In this document: positions 38,328-47,709 of the stretch, piece after piece | Numbering within the stretch: the first letter of the stretch is position 1 | How the letters are laid out: every line of letters begins with the position of its first letter | NCBI GenBank assembly: GCA_902581585.1 | Contig: CACHPB010000002.1 | Location: forward strand, 208,203 to 272,202 | Source: an uncultured Pelagibacteraceae bacterium | GTDB lineage: Bacteria > Pseudomonadota > Alphaproteobacteria > Pelagibacterales > Pelagibacteraceae | DNA: 64,000 bases | Reading direction: 5' to 3' | Notes under the pieces: model-generated | What the model was told of the DNA's origin: nothing | What the model saw: the letters and a program-made list of their open reading frames with translations, nothing else | Database searches by the model: none | Translations under genes and position numbers: made by a program

Positions 38328-39737
38328 ATGACAAAGAATAGTTCAATTTATATTAGCTCATTTTTATTTTTGATAAGTATTTTTTCATTCTTTAATATAA
38401 TTTACTCAAATTATTTTGATATTTTTTTTAATATTGAAAATTACATATATACCCTGTTTGTAAGTCTTATTTTAGGATGTTTAATTTTATTTTTAAATAG
38501 GACAAATGTAAAAAAAATAACACTTTACGAAAAAATATTTACAGTTTTATTAGGTTATATTCTTTTTCCGTTAATAATTTCAATTCCTTATTATTTTGGT
38601 ATTAAAAATATGACTTTATTAAATTCATATTTTGAAGCAATATCAGGATTTACATCAACAGGTTTTACAATCTTTGAAAATATTAAACAATTAGATGAGA
38701 GCTTAATTTTATGGAGGTCAACTTCTCAATGGATAGGTGGAATCTACTTTCTTTTTTCAATTTTGTTATTAATTGATATTTTTGATAAAAATTTAAAACA
38801 ATCTTTCACAGAGTATCTCTCTTTCAATTATAATGAAATTTTTAAACAATCAATAAAAATAATTATAATTTATTCTTTATTAACTTTATTTATATTCATA
38901 TTACTCAAAACAATAAATTTAAGAACTTTTGATGCTTTCAATTTATCTTTATCAATCATATCCTCTGGTGGTTTTTTACCTGTTAACAGAATTGACTATT
39001 TATTTGAGAGTGATTTTAGTAAAATTCTTTTATCATTCACAATGGTATTATCCTTTTTCAGTCTTTTTTTAACTTACAATCTTATTTTCTTTAATAAAAA
39101 AAAACTTAATTTCTTAAGTGAAGATTTAAACCTATTAATTTATTTATTAATTTTAATTTCTTTTTCATTTGTTTTTTTAAATTCGACTAATAATTTTCCT
39201 ACAATTTTAGTTGCTATATTAAGCAGTGTGTCAAATATTGGTATTTCTTTTTCAGATACACCCAAAAATTTAACATTTTTATTTTTTATTATGATTATTA
39301 TAGGTGGTTCTTTTTTTTCAACAAGTTCAGGTATTAGAGTCATTAAAATTTTAAGTTTAATAAAATTTTCTTTAAATAATCTCCTTTCTCATACTAAACC
39401 AAATCAAATTTATTCTAACAAAGTTACATTGATAAATGACAACACTGAAAAATCAGATATTAACAAATATTTTTTTTCATTACTTATTTTTATTATATCA
39501 TTATCTTTGTTAACATTACTTTTGACTCTTTCAGATATACAATTTGAAAACTCATTTAAACTTTCAATTTTAACAATAATGAACACTGTCAATTCAAGTA
39601 TGTTTGAACTTTCAAATTTTGATTTCTCTGGTCTTTCTTTCTTAACAAAGATATATTTAATTATTTTCATGATAATTGGCAGAGTTGAGTTATTGACTAT
39701 TTTAATATTATTTAAAAAATTTCTTTTCAAAAATTAA
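38328..39737 (+). CDS. trkH: Trk potassium uptake membrane subunit TrkH
   Basis: Potassium-translocating membrane protein with four pore repeats. Selectivity-filter-like segments are visible: ISGFTSTGFT near residue 105-114, ISSGGFLPVNR near 211, SVSNIGISFSD near 300, and NTVNSSMFEL near 420. The RSTSQWIGGIYF segment after the first filter is diagnostic. At 469 residues it is near normal. It forms an operon with trkA. The tRNA-Arg gene follows 26 bases after the stop. Confidence 0.92.
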   Translation: MTKNSSIYISSFLFLISIFSFFNIIYSNYFDIFFNIENYIYTLFVSLILGCLILFLNRTNVKKITLYEKIFTVLLGYILFPLIISIPYYFGIKNMTLLNSYFEAISGFTSTGFTIFENIKQLDESLILWRSTSQWIGGIYFLFSILLLIDIFDKNLKQSFTEYLSFNYNEIFKQSIKIIIIYSLLTLFIFILLKTINLRTFDAFNLSLSIISSGGFLPVNRIDYLFESDFSKILLSFTMVLSFFSLFLTYNLIFFNKKKLNFLSEDLNLLIYLLILISFSFVFLNSTNNFPTILVAILSSVSNIGISFSDTPKNLTFLFFIMIIIGGSFFSTSSGIRVIKILSLIKFSLNNLLSHTKPNQIYSNKVTLINDNTEKSDINKYFFSLLIFIISLSLLTLLLTLSDIQFENSFKLSILTIMNTVNSSMFELSNFDFSGLSFLTKIYLIIFMIIGRVELLTILILFKKFLFKN

Positions 39738-39763
39738 ATTAATATTATAAAGTAATTGTTTTT

Positions 39764-39840
39764 GCGCCCTTAGCTCAGCTGGATAGAGCAACGGTTTTCT
39801 AAACCGTGGGTCGGAGGTTCGAATCCTTCAGGGCGCGCCA
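39764..39840 (+). tRNA. tRNA-Arg (anticodon TCT)
   Basis: A full cloverleaf folds by eye: acceptor GCGCCCT pairs with AGGGCGC, the D arm is AGCTCAGCTGGATAGAGC, the anticodon stem ACGGT/ACCGT encloses loop TTTCTAA with TCT at 39798-39800, and the T arm is CGGAGGTTCGAATCCTTC-like. CCA is encoded (39838-39840). It is 77 bases long and reads AGA codons, the dominant Arg codon in this AT-rich genome. Confidence 0.97.
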
Positions 39841-39847
39841 GCACAAA

Positions 39848-39948
39848 TTGATCAACATTGATGAGGTATTTTTACAGTTGATGGTTGTATTAGTTTCTGC
39901 TTTACTTACGCATTCAAAAATTACTTTTTGAATAATTTGTTAACAAAT
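39848..39948 (+). promoter_or_regulatory. repeat-rich upstream region of aapJ (phased TTGAT, hairpin, palindrome)
   Basis: Between tRNA-Arg and aapJ, TTGAT occurs at 39848, 39858 and 39878, that is at 10 and 20 base intervals on one helix face. Downstream are a perfect 9-bp hairpin (39912-39920 with 39925-39933, loop TTAC) and a 14-base palindrome ATTTGTTAACAAAT (39935-39948), then a strong ribosome site AGAGGAAG at 39961-39968 before the ATG at 39974. The hairpin has no U-tract and so does not look like a terminator. I infer a regulatory role; no known operator is recognised. Confidence 0.4.
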
Positions 39949-39973
39949 AAATAAATAAAAAGAGGAAGAAATA

Positions 39974-41014
39974 ATGTTTAAATTAGTAAAACAATTGACT
40001 TCTTTGGTTGCTATGTTTGCTGTGCTATTTGCATTTTCAACAGAAACAATGGCTGCTAAGAAATCAAAAACTCTTGAGAACACTAAAAAAAGAGGTTTTG
40101 TAAGATGTGGTGTTTCTCAAGGTCTACCTGGATTTTCAAATGCAGACGAGTCTGGAAATTGGACAGGAATAGATGTTGATGTATGTAGAGCTGTTGCTGC
40201 TGCCACATTGGGAGATGCAACTAAAGTTAAATTTACACCTTTAAGTGCAAAAGAGAGATTTACTGCGCTAACATCTGGTGAAATTGACATCTTATCAAGA
40301 AATACTACTTGGACTTTATCTAGAGATGCTGACATTGGTTTAACTTTTGTTGGAGTAAATTTCTATGATGGACAAGGTTTCATGGTAAGAAAAGGTTCAG
40401 GAATTAAATCTACAAGTGAGTTTAAAAACGGAACATCTGTTTGCACAAACTTAGGTACTACAACTGAGCTTAATATGAGAGACTTCTTTGATTCTAGAGG
40501 AATTTCTTATGAGCCAGTAGTTTTTGAGAAAGCTGATGAAGTCGTAGCTGCTTATGATGCTGGTAGATGTGATACTTACACGACTGATAAATCAGGTCTT
40601 GCTGCGCAAAGAACTAAATTATCAGCTCCGGATGATCACGTAGTATTACCAGAGACTATTTCAAAAGAACCACTAGGACCAGTTGTACGTCAAGGTGATT
40701 CTGTTTGGGAAGATATAGTTAGATGGTCACTAAATACTATGATCGAAGCAGAAGAATATGGCGTTAACTCATCAAATGCTGACATGATGAAAACTTCAAA
40801 CAATCCAGCAATCAAAAGATTAGTTGGTGCTGAGGGTGAATTAGGTGCAGCTTTTGGTTTAGATAACGACTGGAACTTAAGAATTATCAAACAAGTTGGT
40901 AACTACGGTGAAAGCTATAAGAGAAATATTGCTGACACTGGTATTCTACCTGACAGAGGTCCAAACGAATTATGGACAAAAGGTGGAATTTTATACGTAC
41001 CACCAGCAAGATAA
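39974..41014 (+). CDS. aapJ: general L-amino acid ABC transporter, periplasmic binding protein AapJ
   Basis: Captures amino acids in the periplasm for import. It has a signal peptide (about residues 1-27, ending TMAAK) and an SBP family 3 domain: TLENTKKRGFVRCGVSQGLPGFS split at 34-55, then GIDVDVCRAVAAATLGDATKVKF, and SAKERFTALTSGEIDILSRNTTWT, a hallmark of AapJ/YhdW. At 346 residues it is typical. The strong ribosome site and the terminator-like hairpin just downstream suggest that binding protein is made in excess over the permeases. Codons are more C-ending than in neighbours (e.g. AAC, TAC), as in highly expressed genes. Confidence 0.94.
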   Translation: MFKLVKQLTSLVAMFAVLFAFSTETMAAKKSKTLENTKKRGFVRCGVSQGLPGFSNADESGNWTGIDVDVCRAVAAATLGDATKVKFTPLSAKERFTALTSGEIDILSRNTTWTLSRDADIGLTFVGVNFYDGQGFMVRKGSGIKSTSEFKNGTSVCTNLGTTTELNMRDFFDSRGISYEPVVFEKADEVVAAYDAGRCDTYTTDKSGLAAQRTKLSAPDDHVVLPETISKEPLGPVVRQGDSVWEDIVRWSLNTMIEAEEYGVNSSNADMMKTSNNPAIKRLVGAEGELGAAFGLDNDWNLRIIKQVGNYGESYKRNIADTGILPDRGPNELWTKGGILYVPPAR

Positions 41015-41032
41015 TTTTATTCTAAATTACTT

Positions 41033-41065
41033 AAAAAGGGCTAGAAATATCTAGCCCTTTTTTTT
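41033..41065 (+). terminator. rho-independent terminator / intercistronic hairpin after aapJ
   Basis: A 13-bp perfect stem (41033-41045 with 41050-41062, core GGGCTAGA/TCTAGCCC, loop AATA) is followed by an unbroken T-run to 41065. It lies 18 bases after the aapJ stop and ends 12 bases before the aapQ start, so it probably makes aapJ mRNA much more abundant than the downstream transporter genes, which are reached by read-through. Confidence 0.9.
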
Positions 41066-41077
41066 ATACAGACACTG

Positions 41078-42229
41078 ATGAACAACATTATAAAAAAATT
41101 TTTACCTCAGATTTTAGCCATACTTTTTGTTGTTCTTATTTTTGGATTTTTAACAATCAATGCCCAGACCAACATGGATAATAGAGGTATTGATTTTGGA
41201 TTTGGATTTTTATCTCAAGAATCGTCTTTCGATGTTCAATTTTCTTTAATAGAGTATAGTGGATCTGATTCTTATGCTAGGGCTTTCCTAGTTGGACTTT
41301 TAAACACTTTATTAGTTTCTTTTATAAGCATAATTTTTTGTACAATACTTGGGGTTATAATTGGTGTAGCAAGATTATCATCAAATTATCTGATAAAAAA
41401 CTCTGCAGCTTGGTATGTAGAATTTTTTAGAAATATTCCATTATTATTGCAGATATTCTTTTGGTATTATGCGGCTTTAAGAGCATTGCCTTTACCAGAA
41501 AAAGCAAATGCATGGTTTGGTGTAACCTATATGACTGTAAAAGGTTATTACATACCATCTATGGTATGGGAAAATTTGAATGTATTTTTATATTGCGGCC
41601 TAGCTGCAATAATTTCAATTATTGTATTAAGAAATTACGCAAATAATTTGAGAGATACTAAAGGTAAGCAAATTCCAGTTCTTTTGTATTCTCTAGCTCT
41701 ATTAATTGTTTTACCACTTTTATCCTTTTTATTTGGAGGGGTGTCCTTAGAATTTGAGCTTCCACAACTTAAAAAATTATCAAAAATCTCATATATTTAT
41801 GAGGGTGGAATTAGTTTACCTCCTGAATTAATAGCTTTAGTTTTAGCTTTATCTTTATACACCTCTACATTTGTAGCAGAATGTGTAAGAGCGGGTATTG
41901 AAGGTGTGAGCAAAGGTCAGAAAGAGGCAGCAGCTTCAGTTGGATTGACGCCTAATCAAGTTCTAAAATTAGTTATTATGCCACAAGCTTTAAGAATTAT
42001 TATTCCACCAACAACAAACCAATATTTAAATTTAACTAAAAATTCATCATTAGCAGCAGCTATTGCATACCCTGATTTAGTCCTAGTATTCGCAGGTACT
42101 GCGCTTATGCAAACAGGTAAAGCAATAGAAATTGTATCAATAACAATGTTAACATATTTAACAATTAGTCTAACCATTGCAGCAATAATGAATTGGTATA
42201 ACAAAAAAATTGAAATCAAAGAAAAGTAA
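41078..42229 (+). CDS. aapQ: general L-amino acid ABC transporter permease AapQ
   Basis: Inner-membrane permease of the HisM/GlnP type. The 383-residue protein has an N-terminal span, a periplasmic region, and a core with the binding-protein-dependent permease loop AAASVGLTPNQVLKLVIMPQALR near residues 285-308 (EAA motif). The segment VEFFRNIPLLLQIFFWYYA is also characteristic. It starts 12 bases after the terminator and shares one base with aapM. Confidence 0.92.
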   Translation: MNNIIKKFLPQILAILFVVLIFGFLTINAQTNMDNRGIDFGFGFLSQESSFDVQFSLIEYSGSDSYARAFLVGLLNTLLVSFISIIFCTILGVIIGVARLSSNYLIKNSAAWYVEFFRNIPLLLQIFFWYYAALRALPLPEKANAWFGVTYMTVKGYYIPSMVWENLNVFLYCGLAAIISIIVLRNYANNLRDTKGKQIPVLLYSLALLIVLPLLSFLFGGVSLEFELPQLKKLSKISYIYEGGISLPPELIALVLALSLYTSTFVAECVRAGIEGVSKGQKEAAASVGLTPNQVLKLVIMPQALRIIIPPTTNQYLNLTKNSSLAAAIAYPDLVLVFAGTALMQTGKAIEIVSITMLTYLTISLTIAAIMNWYNKKIEIKEK

Positions 42230-43500
42230 TGCAAACAATTAATTTTTTAAAACCAAACAGAGATAATATTAAAAATTACTCCATTATTGGTTCTATTTTA
42301 ATTTTAATAAGTTTAATTGATGTAATATCAAATGCTTTTCTTAAAACAAATTTAACATCTTTTTTACCTGGTTCTTTAACTACTTTATTTCCTTTAATCA
42401 TAGGACTGATTGGATTAAACATGATGAGAATTGATTACTCTGGAAATAAAACATTAGACTTATTAAATAAAAATATAAATACTAATAATTTTAATGCTCT
42501 ATTAACTTTATTAATACTTTTTTCTATTATAAAGGCTCTTCCTCCATCTTTAAGTTGGATGATTTTTGATGCTAATATTTCAGGTGACTCAAAAGATGCT
42601 TGTACTGGCACAGGAGCCTGTTGGACTTATATTAAAGTTTGGTTTAGAAGATTTATGTATGGAATGTATCCAAATGAATTTCATTGGAGAATTAACACTG
42701 CATTCATTTTAGTTATAGCTCTAGGTTTCGTTGGATATTTTATGAAAGAAAATTTAAAAAAATATTTGGCATTATACTATGTAATAATTTATCCAATAAT
42801 TGCATATCTAGTTATTTACTATTTAATATCTGGTGGATCATTTGGTCTTCAATGGGTTGAAACAGGTGCTTGGGGTGGTTTGTCACTTACTTTTATAGTT
42901 TCATTTTTCTGTCTAATTTTCTGTTTCCCTTTAGGAATGATATTTGCATTGGGAAGAAGATCTAATCTTCCGGTAATTAAATATATATCTATTTGTTACA
43001 TTGAGTTTTGGAGAGGAGTTCCATTAATAACCGTTTTATTCATGTCTTCTGTGATGTTTCCTATGTTCTTACCTGAAGATTTTTTTATGGATAAATTAGT
43101 AAGAGTAATAATTGCAATTACATTATTTGAAGCTGCTTACTGTGCTGAGGTTATTAGAGGAGGTTTGCAATCTTTGCCTAGAGGTCAATATGATGCTGCA
43201 AAATCTTTAGGAATGGGTTATTGGAAAATGCATATTTTTGTAATCTTGCCTCAAGCGCTAAAATTAGTGATACCTGGGATAGCGAATACGTTTTTAGCCT
43301 TAGTCAAAGATACTCCTTTAATTTTTGTAGTTGGTTTGGCTGAATTGGCAGGAATGCTTGCCCTAGCAAAAACAAATCCAAAATGGTTAGGTTTTGCAAT
43401 GGAAGGATATATTTTTGCATCAATAATATTCTGGATTATATGCTATGCAATGAGTAAATATAGTTATAACTTAGAAGCTAAATATAAAACCGAGAGATAA
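42229..43500 (+). CDS. aapM: general L-amino acid ABC transporter permease AapM
   Basis: Second permease subunit, 423 residues. Multiple hydrophobic spans fill the protein, with the EAA loop DAAKSLGMGYWKMHIFVILPQALK near residues 323-346 and the IEFWRGVPLITVLFMSSVMFP segment near 263-283. It is longer than AapQ because of an N-terminal extension with two or three extra spans, usual for AapM/YhdY. It is coupled to aapQ by a 1-base overlap and is followed 3 bases later by aapP. Confidence 0.92.
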   Translation: MQTINFLKPNRDNIKNYSIIGSILILISLIDVISNAFLKTNLTSFLPGSLTTLFPLIIGLIGLNMMRIDYSGNKTLDLLNKNINTNNFNALLTLLILFSIIKALPPSLSWMIFDANISGDSKDACTGTGACWTYIKVWFRRFMYGMYPNEFHWRINTAFILVIALGFVGYFMKENLKKYLALYYVIIYPIIAYLVIYYLISGGSFGLQWVETGAWGGLSLTFIVSFFCLIFCFPLGMIFALGRRSNLPVIKYISICYIEFWRGVPLITVLFMSSVMFPMFLPEDFFMDKLVRVIIAITLFEAAYCAEVIRGGLQSLPRGQYDAAKSLGMGYWKMHIFVILPQALKLVIPGIANTFLALVKDTPLIFVVGLAELAGMLALAKTNPKWLGFAMEGYIFASIIFWIICYAMSKYSYNLEAKYKTER

Positions 43501-43503
43501 TAT

Positions 43504-44238
43504 ATGTCAGATCCAATTATAAAAATTCAAAATATGAATAAATGGTTTGGTGATTTTCAGGTTTTAAAAAATATTAATCTAGAAGTTGAAGCAAATAAGA
43601 AAATTGTAGTATGTGGTCCGTCAGGTTCAGGTAAATCAACATTGATTAGATGTATTAATAGATTAGAAGAGCACCAAGAGGGTGATATAATTGTTGATGG
43701 AAATGAACTGTCAGAAAAAACAAAAGATATTGAAAAAATTAGGGCTGAAGTTGGAATGGTTTTTCAACAATTTAATTTATTTCCACATCTATCAATATTA
43801 GATAATTGTACTCTCGCACCTATTTGGGTAAAAAAAATGCCAAAAAAAGAGGCTCAAGAACTAGCATTAGACCAACTAAAAAAAGTTCAAATAGACGATC
43901 AAGCTAATAAATTTCCTGGACAATTATCAGGTGGACAGCAACAGCGTTGTGCAATTGCTAGAGCATTATGTATGCAGCCAAAAATTATGTTATTTGATGA
44001 GCCTACATCTGCTTTAGATCCAGAAATGATTAAAGAAGTGCTTGATGCCATGGTAAGTCTCGCAAAAGGTGGGATGACTATGATTGTAGTAACACATGAA
44101 ATGGGATTTGCTAAGGAAGTTGCTGATGAGGTAATTTTTATGGACGAAGGTATGATAATTGAAAAGGCGGAAACAAAAGAATTCTTTGCCAACCCAAAGA
44201 GTGATAGAACAAAGCTTTTTTTAAGCCAAATTCTTTAA
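43504..44238 (+). CDS. aapP: general L-amino acid ABC transporter ATPase AapP
   Basis: ATPase driving the AapJQMP importer. Walker A is GPSGSGKST (about residues 38-46), the Q-loop is in [11 protein letters not shown], the signature LSGGQQQR is near 141-148, Walker B IMLFDEP near 161-167 and the H-loop in VVTHEMGFA near 197. At 244 residues it is a standard polar amino acid transporter ATPase. It is last in the operon; an A/T-stem terminator-like sequence follows. Confidence 0.95.
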   Translation: MSDPIIKIQNMNKWFGDFQVLKNINLEVEANKKIVVCGPSGSGKSTLIRCINRLEEHQEGDIIVDGNELSEKTKDIEKIRAEVGMVFQQFNLFPHLSILDNCTLAPIWVKKMPKKEAQELALDQLKKVQIDDQANKFPGQLSGGQQQRCAIARALCMQPKIMLFDEPTSALDPEMIKEVLDAMVSLAKGGMTMIVVTHEMGFAKEVADEVIFMDEGMIIEKAETKEFFANPKSDRTKLFLSQIL

Positions 44239-44241
44239 AAT

Positions 44242-44309
44242 AATTCTAAAGACCTGCAAAAAAGTTACTTGACAGGTTTAGAATTAATTAAAAAAACCAT
44301 TTTTTTTAA
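44242..44309 (+). terminator. imperfect hairpin plus A/T-stem terminator-like element after aapP
   Basis: An inverted repeat pairs TAATTCTAAA..CCTG (44241-44256, with a 2-base GA bulge) with CAGGTTTAGAATTA (44273-44286) around a 16-base loop. Directly after it, TTAAAAAAA (44288-44296) can pair with TTTTTTTTAA (44300-44309) across CCA. The second element resembles a weak terminator for the aap operon. The first could be part of it or an operator for the HTH gene downstream. Confidence 0.45.
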
Positions 44310-44383
44310 AAATTATTTTACTTGCATAAACATTTCTATTTAGATTAACTCACATTTATATTTTATTTAAAGAGGGGTCTTAA

Positions 44384-44755
44384 ATGGAAGAAAATTTTAA
44401 TAAACATCTTGGAAATAAACTAAAGTTAAGAAGGTTAGCTTTAGGTTTAACCCAAACAAAAGTCGCTAAAGCAATAAATGTAACATTTCAACAGATACAA
44501 AAATATGAAAAAGGAACTAATGGTGTTAGTTCAATTAGACTATTGCAACTTTCTAATTATTTAAAAGTACCAATAAATTATTTCTTTGAGGATTTTTCAG
44601 AATATTTAGTAAATCTTGAAAAGTCTAAAGAAGGACATATGAATGTAAACTATAACTTCTTAGTAAAAGTTTATTCAGAGTTAACTCAGGATCAAAAAAC
44701 AAAATTTGCAAAAAACTTACAAATTTCACAAATAAATATTTCTAAGGCTGTATAA
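44384..44755 (+). CDS. XRE-family helix-turn-helix transcriptional regulator
   Basis: A 123-residue DNA-binding protein. The N-terminal XRE domain (about residues 8-66) has GNKLKLRRLALGLTQTKVAKA and VTFQQIQKYEKGTNGVSSIRL, i.e. the recognition helix region, followed by LSNYLKVPINYFFED, the typical end of these domains in alphaproteobacteria. The C-terminal half (KVYSELTQDQKTKFAKNLQ) may mediate dimerisation. It has its own leader of 145 bases with a GAGG ribosome site at 44372-44376. Target genes are not evident from the sequence; proximity to aapP is suggestive only. Confidence 0.85.
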   Translation: MEENFNKHLGNKLKLRRLALGLTQTKVAKAINVTFQQIQKYEKGTNGVSSIRLLQLSNYLKVPINYFFEDFSEYLVNLEKSKEGHMNVNYNFLVKVYSELTQDQKTKFAKNLQISQINISKAV

Positions 44756-44761
44756 TTAATT

Positions 44762-44837
44762 TGGCTCCTCGGGCAGGACTCGAACCTGCGACCAATTGAT
44801 TAACAGTCAACTGCTCTACCAACTGAGCTACCGAGGA
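44762..44837 (-). tRNA. tRNA-Asn (anticodon GTT)
   Basis: Reading the minus strand, acceptor TCCTCGG pairs with CCGAGGA, the D arm is AGCTCAGTTGGTAGAGC, the anticodon loop CTGTTAA carries GTT (44804-44802), and the T arm is CGCAGGTTCGAGTCCTGC. CCA is encoded at the 3' end (44764-44762). It is 76 bases long. Confidence 0.97.
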
Positions 44838-44887
44838 ATATTTTTCTCACAACTTACTTTTTTTAAAACTTATCTCAATACTTTTTT

Positions 44888-44961
44888 TGGAGGCAACGCC
44901 CGGAATCGAACCGGGATACAAGGATTTGCAATCCTCTGCGTAACCATTCCGCCACGTTGCC
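44888..44961 (-). tRNA. tRNA-Cys (anticodon GCA)
   Basis: On the minus strand, acceptor GGCAACG pairs with CGTTGCC, the anticodon loop TTGCAAA carries GCA within stem AGGAT/ATCCT, and the T arm is CCCGGTTCGATTCCGGG. CCA is encoded. It lies 50 bases upstream of tRNA-Asn on the same strand, so the two are probably one transcript. Confidence 0.97.
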
Positions 44962-45081
44962 ATCAAATATAAAAATATTTGTTAATCGATCTTTGTATAA
45001 TTCATTTTGGTCATTAGTCTATAAATTTAGCAATGATTTTCATTATTGTTTATTAATTTGATTAATTTATAAAACAAATCA

Positions 45082-47709
45082 ATGAGTTTTGATAAATATG
45101 AGCATAAAAATGTAGAAAATAAAATCTACGACTATTGGGAAAAAAACTATTTATTTAAACCTAAAGAAAATTCAAAAAAATTCTCAATTGTAATTCCACC
45201 ACCAAATGTGACTGGAAGCCTACACATGGGACATGCTCTAAATAATTCAATTCAAGATGTTTTAACAAGATTTCATAGAATGAATAATTATGAAACTTTA
45301 TGGCAACCAGGCACAGACCATGCTGGAATTGCAACCCAAGCATTAGTTGAAAAAAAACTTGCAAAAGAAGGAGTTAAAAAAAATGATTTAGGTAGAGAAA
45401 AATTTATAGAAAAAGTCTGGGAATGGAAGAATGAATATGGAGATATAATAATTAATCAACTTAAAAAACTTGGATGTTCTTGTGATTGGTCTCGTAATGC
45501 TTTTACAATGGATGAGAATTTATCTAAGTCAGTCATAAAAGTATTTGTAGATCTTTATAATAAAAAATTAATCTACAAAGCAAAAAAACTTGTAAATTGG
45601 GATGTTGTTTTAAAAACAGCAATATCTGATTTAGAAGTTGATCAACGTGAAGTAAATTCTCAACTTTATTATATAAATTATCCTATAGAAAATTCTGATA
45701 AATTTATAACAATTGCAACAACAAGACCTGAAACTATGTTGGGTGATACTGCAATAGCTGTAAATCCTAAAGATGATAGATTTAAAGATTTAGTAGGGAA
45801 GTTTGTAATTATTCCTTTAGTAAAAAGAAAAATAAAAATAATAACAGATGATTATGCTGATCCTGAACAAGGAACAGGAGCTGTAAAAATTACTCCAGCT
45901 CATGATTTTAATGATTATGATGTAGGTATAAGAAACAAGTTAGAAGTAATTAATATATTTACTCCTGATGGAAAAATAAATGACAATGCACCTGACCCAT
46001 ATAAAGGTTTAGATAGATTTGCAGCAAGAAAATTAATCTTAGAACATCTTGAAGGGGGTAAATTTTTAGAAAAAATAGAAAAGTTAGTAAACAAAGTTCC
46101 TTATGGAGATAGATCTAATTCTATTATTGAACCTTATTTAACAGAACAATGGTTTGTTGATGCTAAAACCTTAGCTGTAAAAGCAAAAGAAGTAGTAAAT
46201 AACGGCAAAACTAAATTCTTTCCTGAGAACTGGTCAAAAACATACTTCCAATGGATGAATAATATTGAGCCTTGGTGTATTTCTCGTCAATTATGGTGGG
46301 GACATCAAATTCCAGCCTGGTACGGACCTGATGGAAAAATATTTGTAGCTGAAAATGAGGATGAGTGCAAAAAACAAGCAAAAGAATTCTATTCAAAAGA
46401 TGTGGAATTAAAAAGAGATGAGGATGTTTTAGACACTTGGTTTTCATCAGGTCTATGGCCATTTGCTACTTTAGGTTGGCCAGAAAAAACTCCAGAAGTT
46501 GAAAAATTTTATCCAACAAGTGTTCTTGTTACTGGTTTTGATATCATATTTTTCTGGGTTGCAAGAATGATTATGATGGGAACTCAGTTTTTAGATAAGG
46601 AACCTTTTAAAAATATATATGTTCATGCTTTAGTTAGAGATGAAAAGGGTCAAAAAATGTCTAAATCTAAGGGCAATGTAATTGATCCTTTAGAATTAAT
46701 TGAGAAATATAGTGCAGACGCTTTAAGATTTACTCTATTATCAATGGCATCGCCAGGTCGAGATGTAAAATTATCTGAAGACAGAGTTAAAGGTTATAGA
46801 AATTTCTTAAATAAAATTTGGAATGCTAACAATTTTTTATCACAAAATAAGTGTGATTTCAGTGATGTAAAAAAACCTGAAAATATAAAATTAACAATCA
46901 ATAAGTGGATACTATCTGAACTTGTAAAAGTTAAAAATGACACAGAAAATAGTTTAAAAAACTATAGATTTGATGAAGCAGCTAAGATTATTTATCAATT
47001 TGTATGGCATTCATTTTGTGATTGGTATTTAGAGTTATCTAAAACGGTTTTAAACTCTGAAAATGAGGAAGATATTAAAGAGTTAAGACAAACATCAGCA
47101 TATGTTTTTAAGGAAATTTTAATAATACTTCATCCATTTATTCCATTTGTCACTGAAGAGATATGGTTAAATAATAAGCTAGATAATGAGGGCAAAAATT
47201 ACCTGATGTATGCTAATTGGCTAGAAGATGATTATCATGAAAAAAAATCGTATGATGAGATAAATAATATCATCAATTTTATTACATCAATAAGATCATT
47301 TAAAAATGAATTAAATATAAGTCCTGGATCATTTATTGAAATTTCAACAGAAAATACAAACAAAGAATATAAAAACTTTTTATCTTCTAATGAAAATATA
47401 ATGAAAAAAAATGGAAGAATTAAAAATTTTCATGAAAAAGATTTAGACAAACCTTCAGCAAGTACAGTCATAAGTGGTGAGTTATTTAAATTATATTTTG
47501 ATGAAGATGTTGATTTAAATATGATCAAATCAACACTAGAAAAGAAAATTATAAAAATTAGGGAAGAGATGAAAAAAATTGATGTTAGATTATCAAATAA
47601 ATCCTTTGTGGATCGTGCACCACAAAATATAGTAGAGCAGGAGAAAAGCAACTTTGCTAATCTTGAAAAAGATGTTAAAAAAATAGAATTAACTCTTAAA
47701 GGTTTATAA
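45082..47709 (+). CDS. valS: valyl-tRNA synthetase
   Basis: Class I synthetase charging tRNA-Val. The HIGH motif is in [15 protein letters not shown] (about residues 37-51), the CP1 editing domain contains [17 protein letters not shown] near 215-231, the KMSKS motif is [14 protein letters not shown] near 525-538, and the C-terminal arm after residue 810 is a coiled coil ([22 protein letters not shown]). At 875 residues it is complete. It is preceded by a 120-base AT-rich gap after tRNA-Cys and shares one base with ilvD. Confidence 0.96.
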   Translation: MSFDKYEHKNVENKIYDYWEKNYLFKPKENSKKFSIVIPPPNVTGSLHMGHALNNSIQDVLTRFHRMNNYETLWQPGTDHAGIATQALVEKKLAKEGVKKNDLGREKFIEKVWEWKNEYGDIIINQLKKLGCSCDWSRNAFTMDENLSKSVIKVFVDLYNKKLIYKAKKLVNWDVVLKTAISDLEVDQREVNSQLYYINYPIENSDKFITIATTRPETMLGDTAIAVNPKDDRFKDLVGKFVIIPLVKRKIKIITDDYADPEQGTGAVKITPAHDFNDYDVGIRNKLEVINIFTPDGKINDNAPDPYKGLDRFAARKLILEHLEGGKFLEKIEKLVNKVPYGDRSNSIIEPYLTEQWFVDAKTLAVKAKEVVNNGKTKFFPENWSKTYFQWMNNIEPWCISRQLWWGHQIPAWYGPDGKIFVAENEDECKKQAKEFYSKDVELKRDEDVLDTWFSSGLWPFATLGWPEKTPEVEKFYPTSVLVTGFDIIFFWVARMIMMGTQFLDKEPFKNIYVHALVRDEKGQKMSKSKGNVIDPLELIEKYSADALRFTLLSMASPGRDVKLSEDRVKGYRNFLNKIWNANNFLSQNKCDFSDVKKPENIKLTINKWILSELVKVKNDTENSLKNYRFDEAAKIIYQFVWHSFCDWYLELSKTVLNSENEEDIKELRQTSAYVFKEILIILHPFIPFVTEEIWLNNKLDNEGKNYLMYANWLEDDYHEKKSYDEINNIINFITSIRSFKNELNISPGSFIEISTENTNKEYKNFLSSNENIMKKNGRIKNFHEKDLDKPSASTVISGELFKLYFDEDVDLNMIKSTLEKKIIKIREEMKKIDVRLSNKSFVDRAPQNIVEQEKSNFANLEKDVKKIELTLKGL

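Noticed and set aside
39764..39973. tRNA-Arg as an integration site of a genomic island
   Set aside because: No integrase, no repeated tRNA 3' end downstream and no change in composition were seen; the aap genes are ordinary for this lineage.
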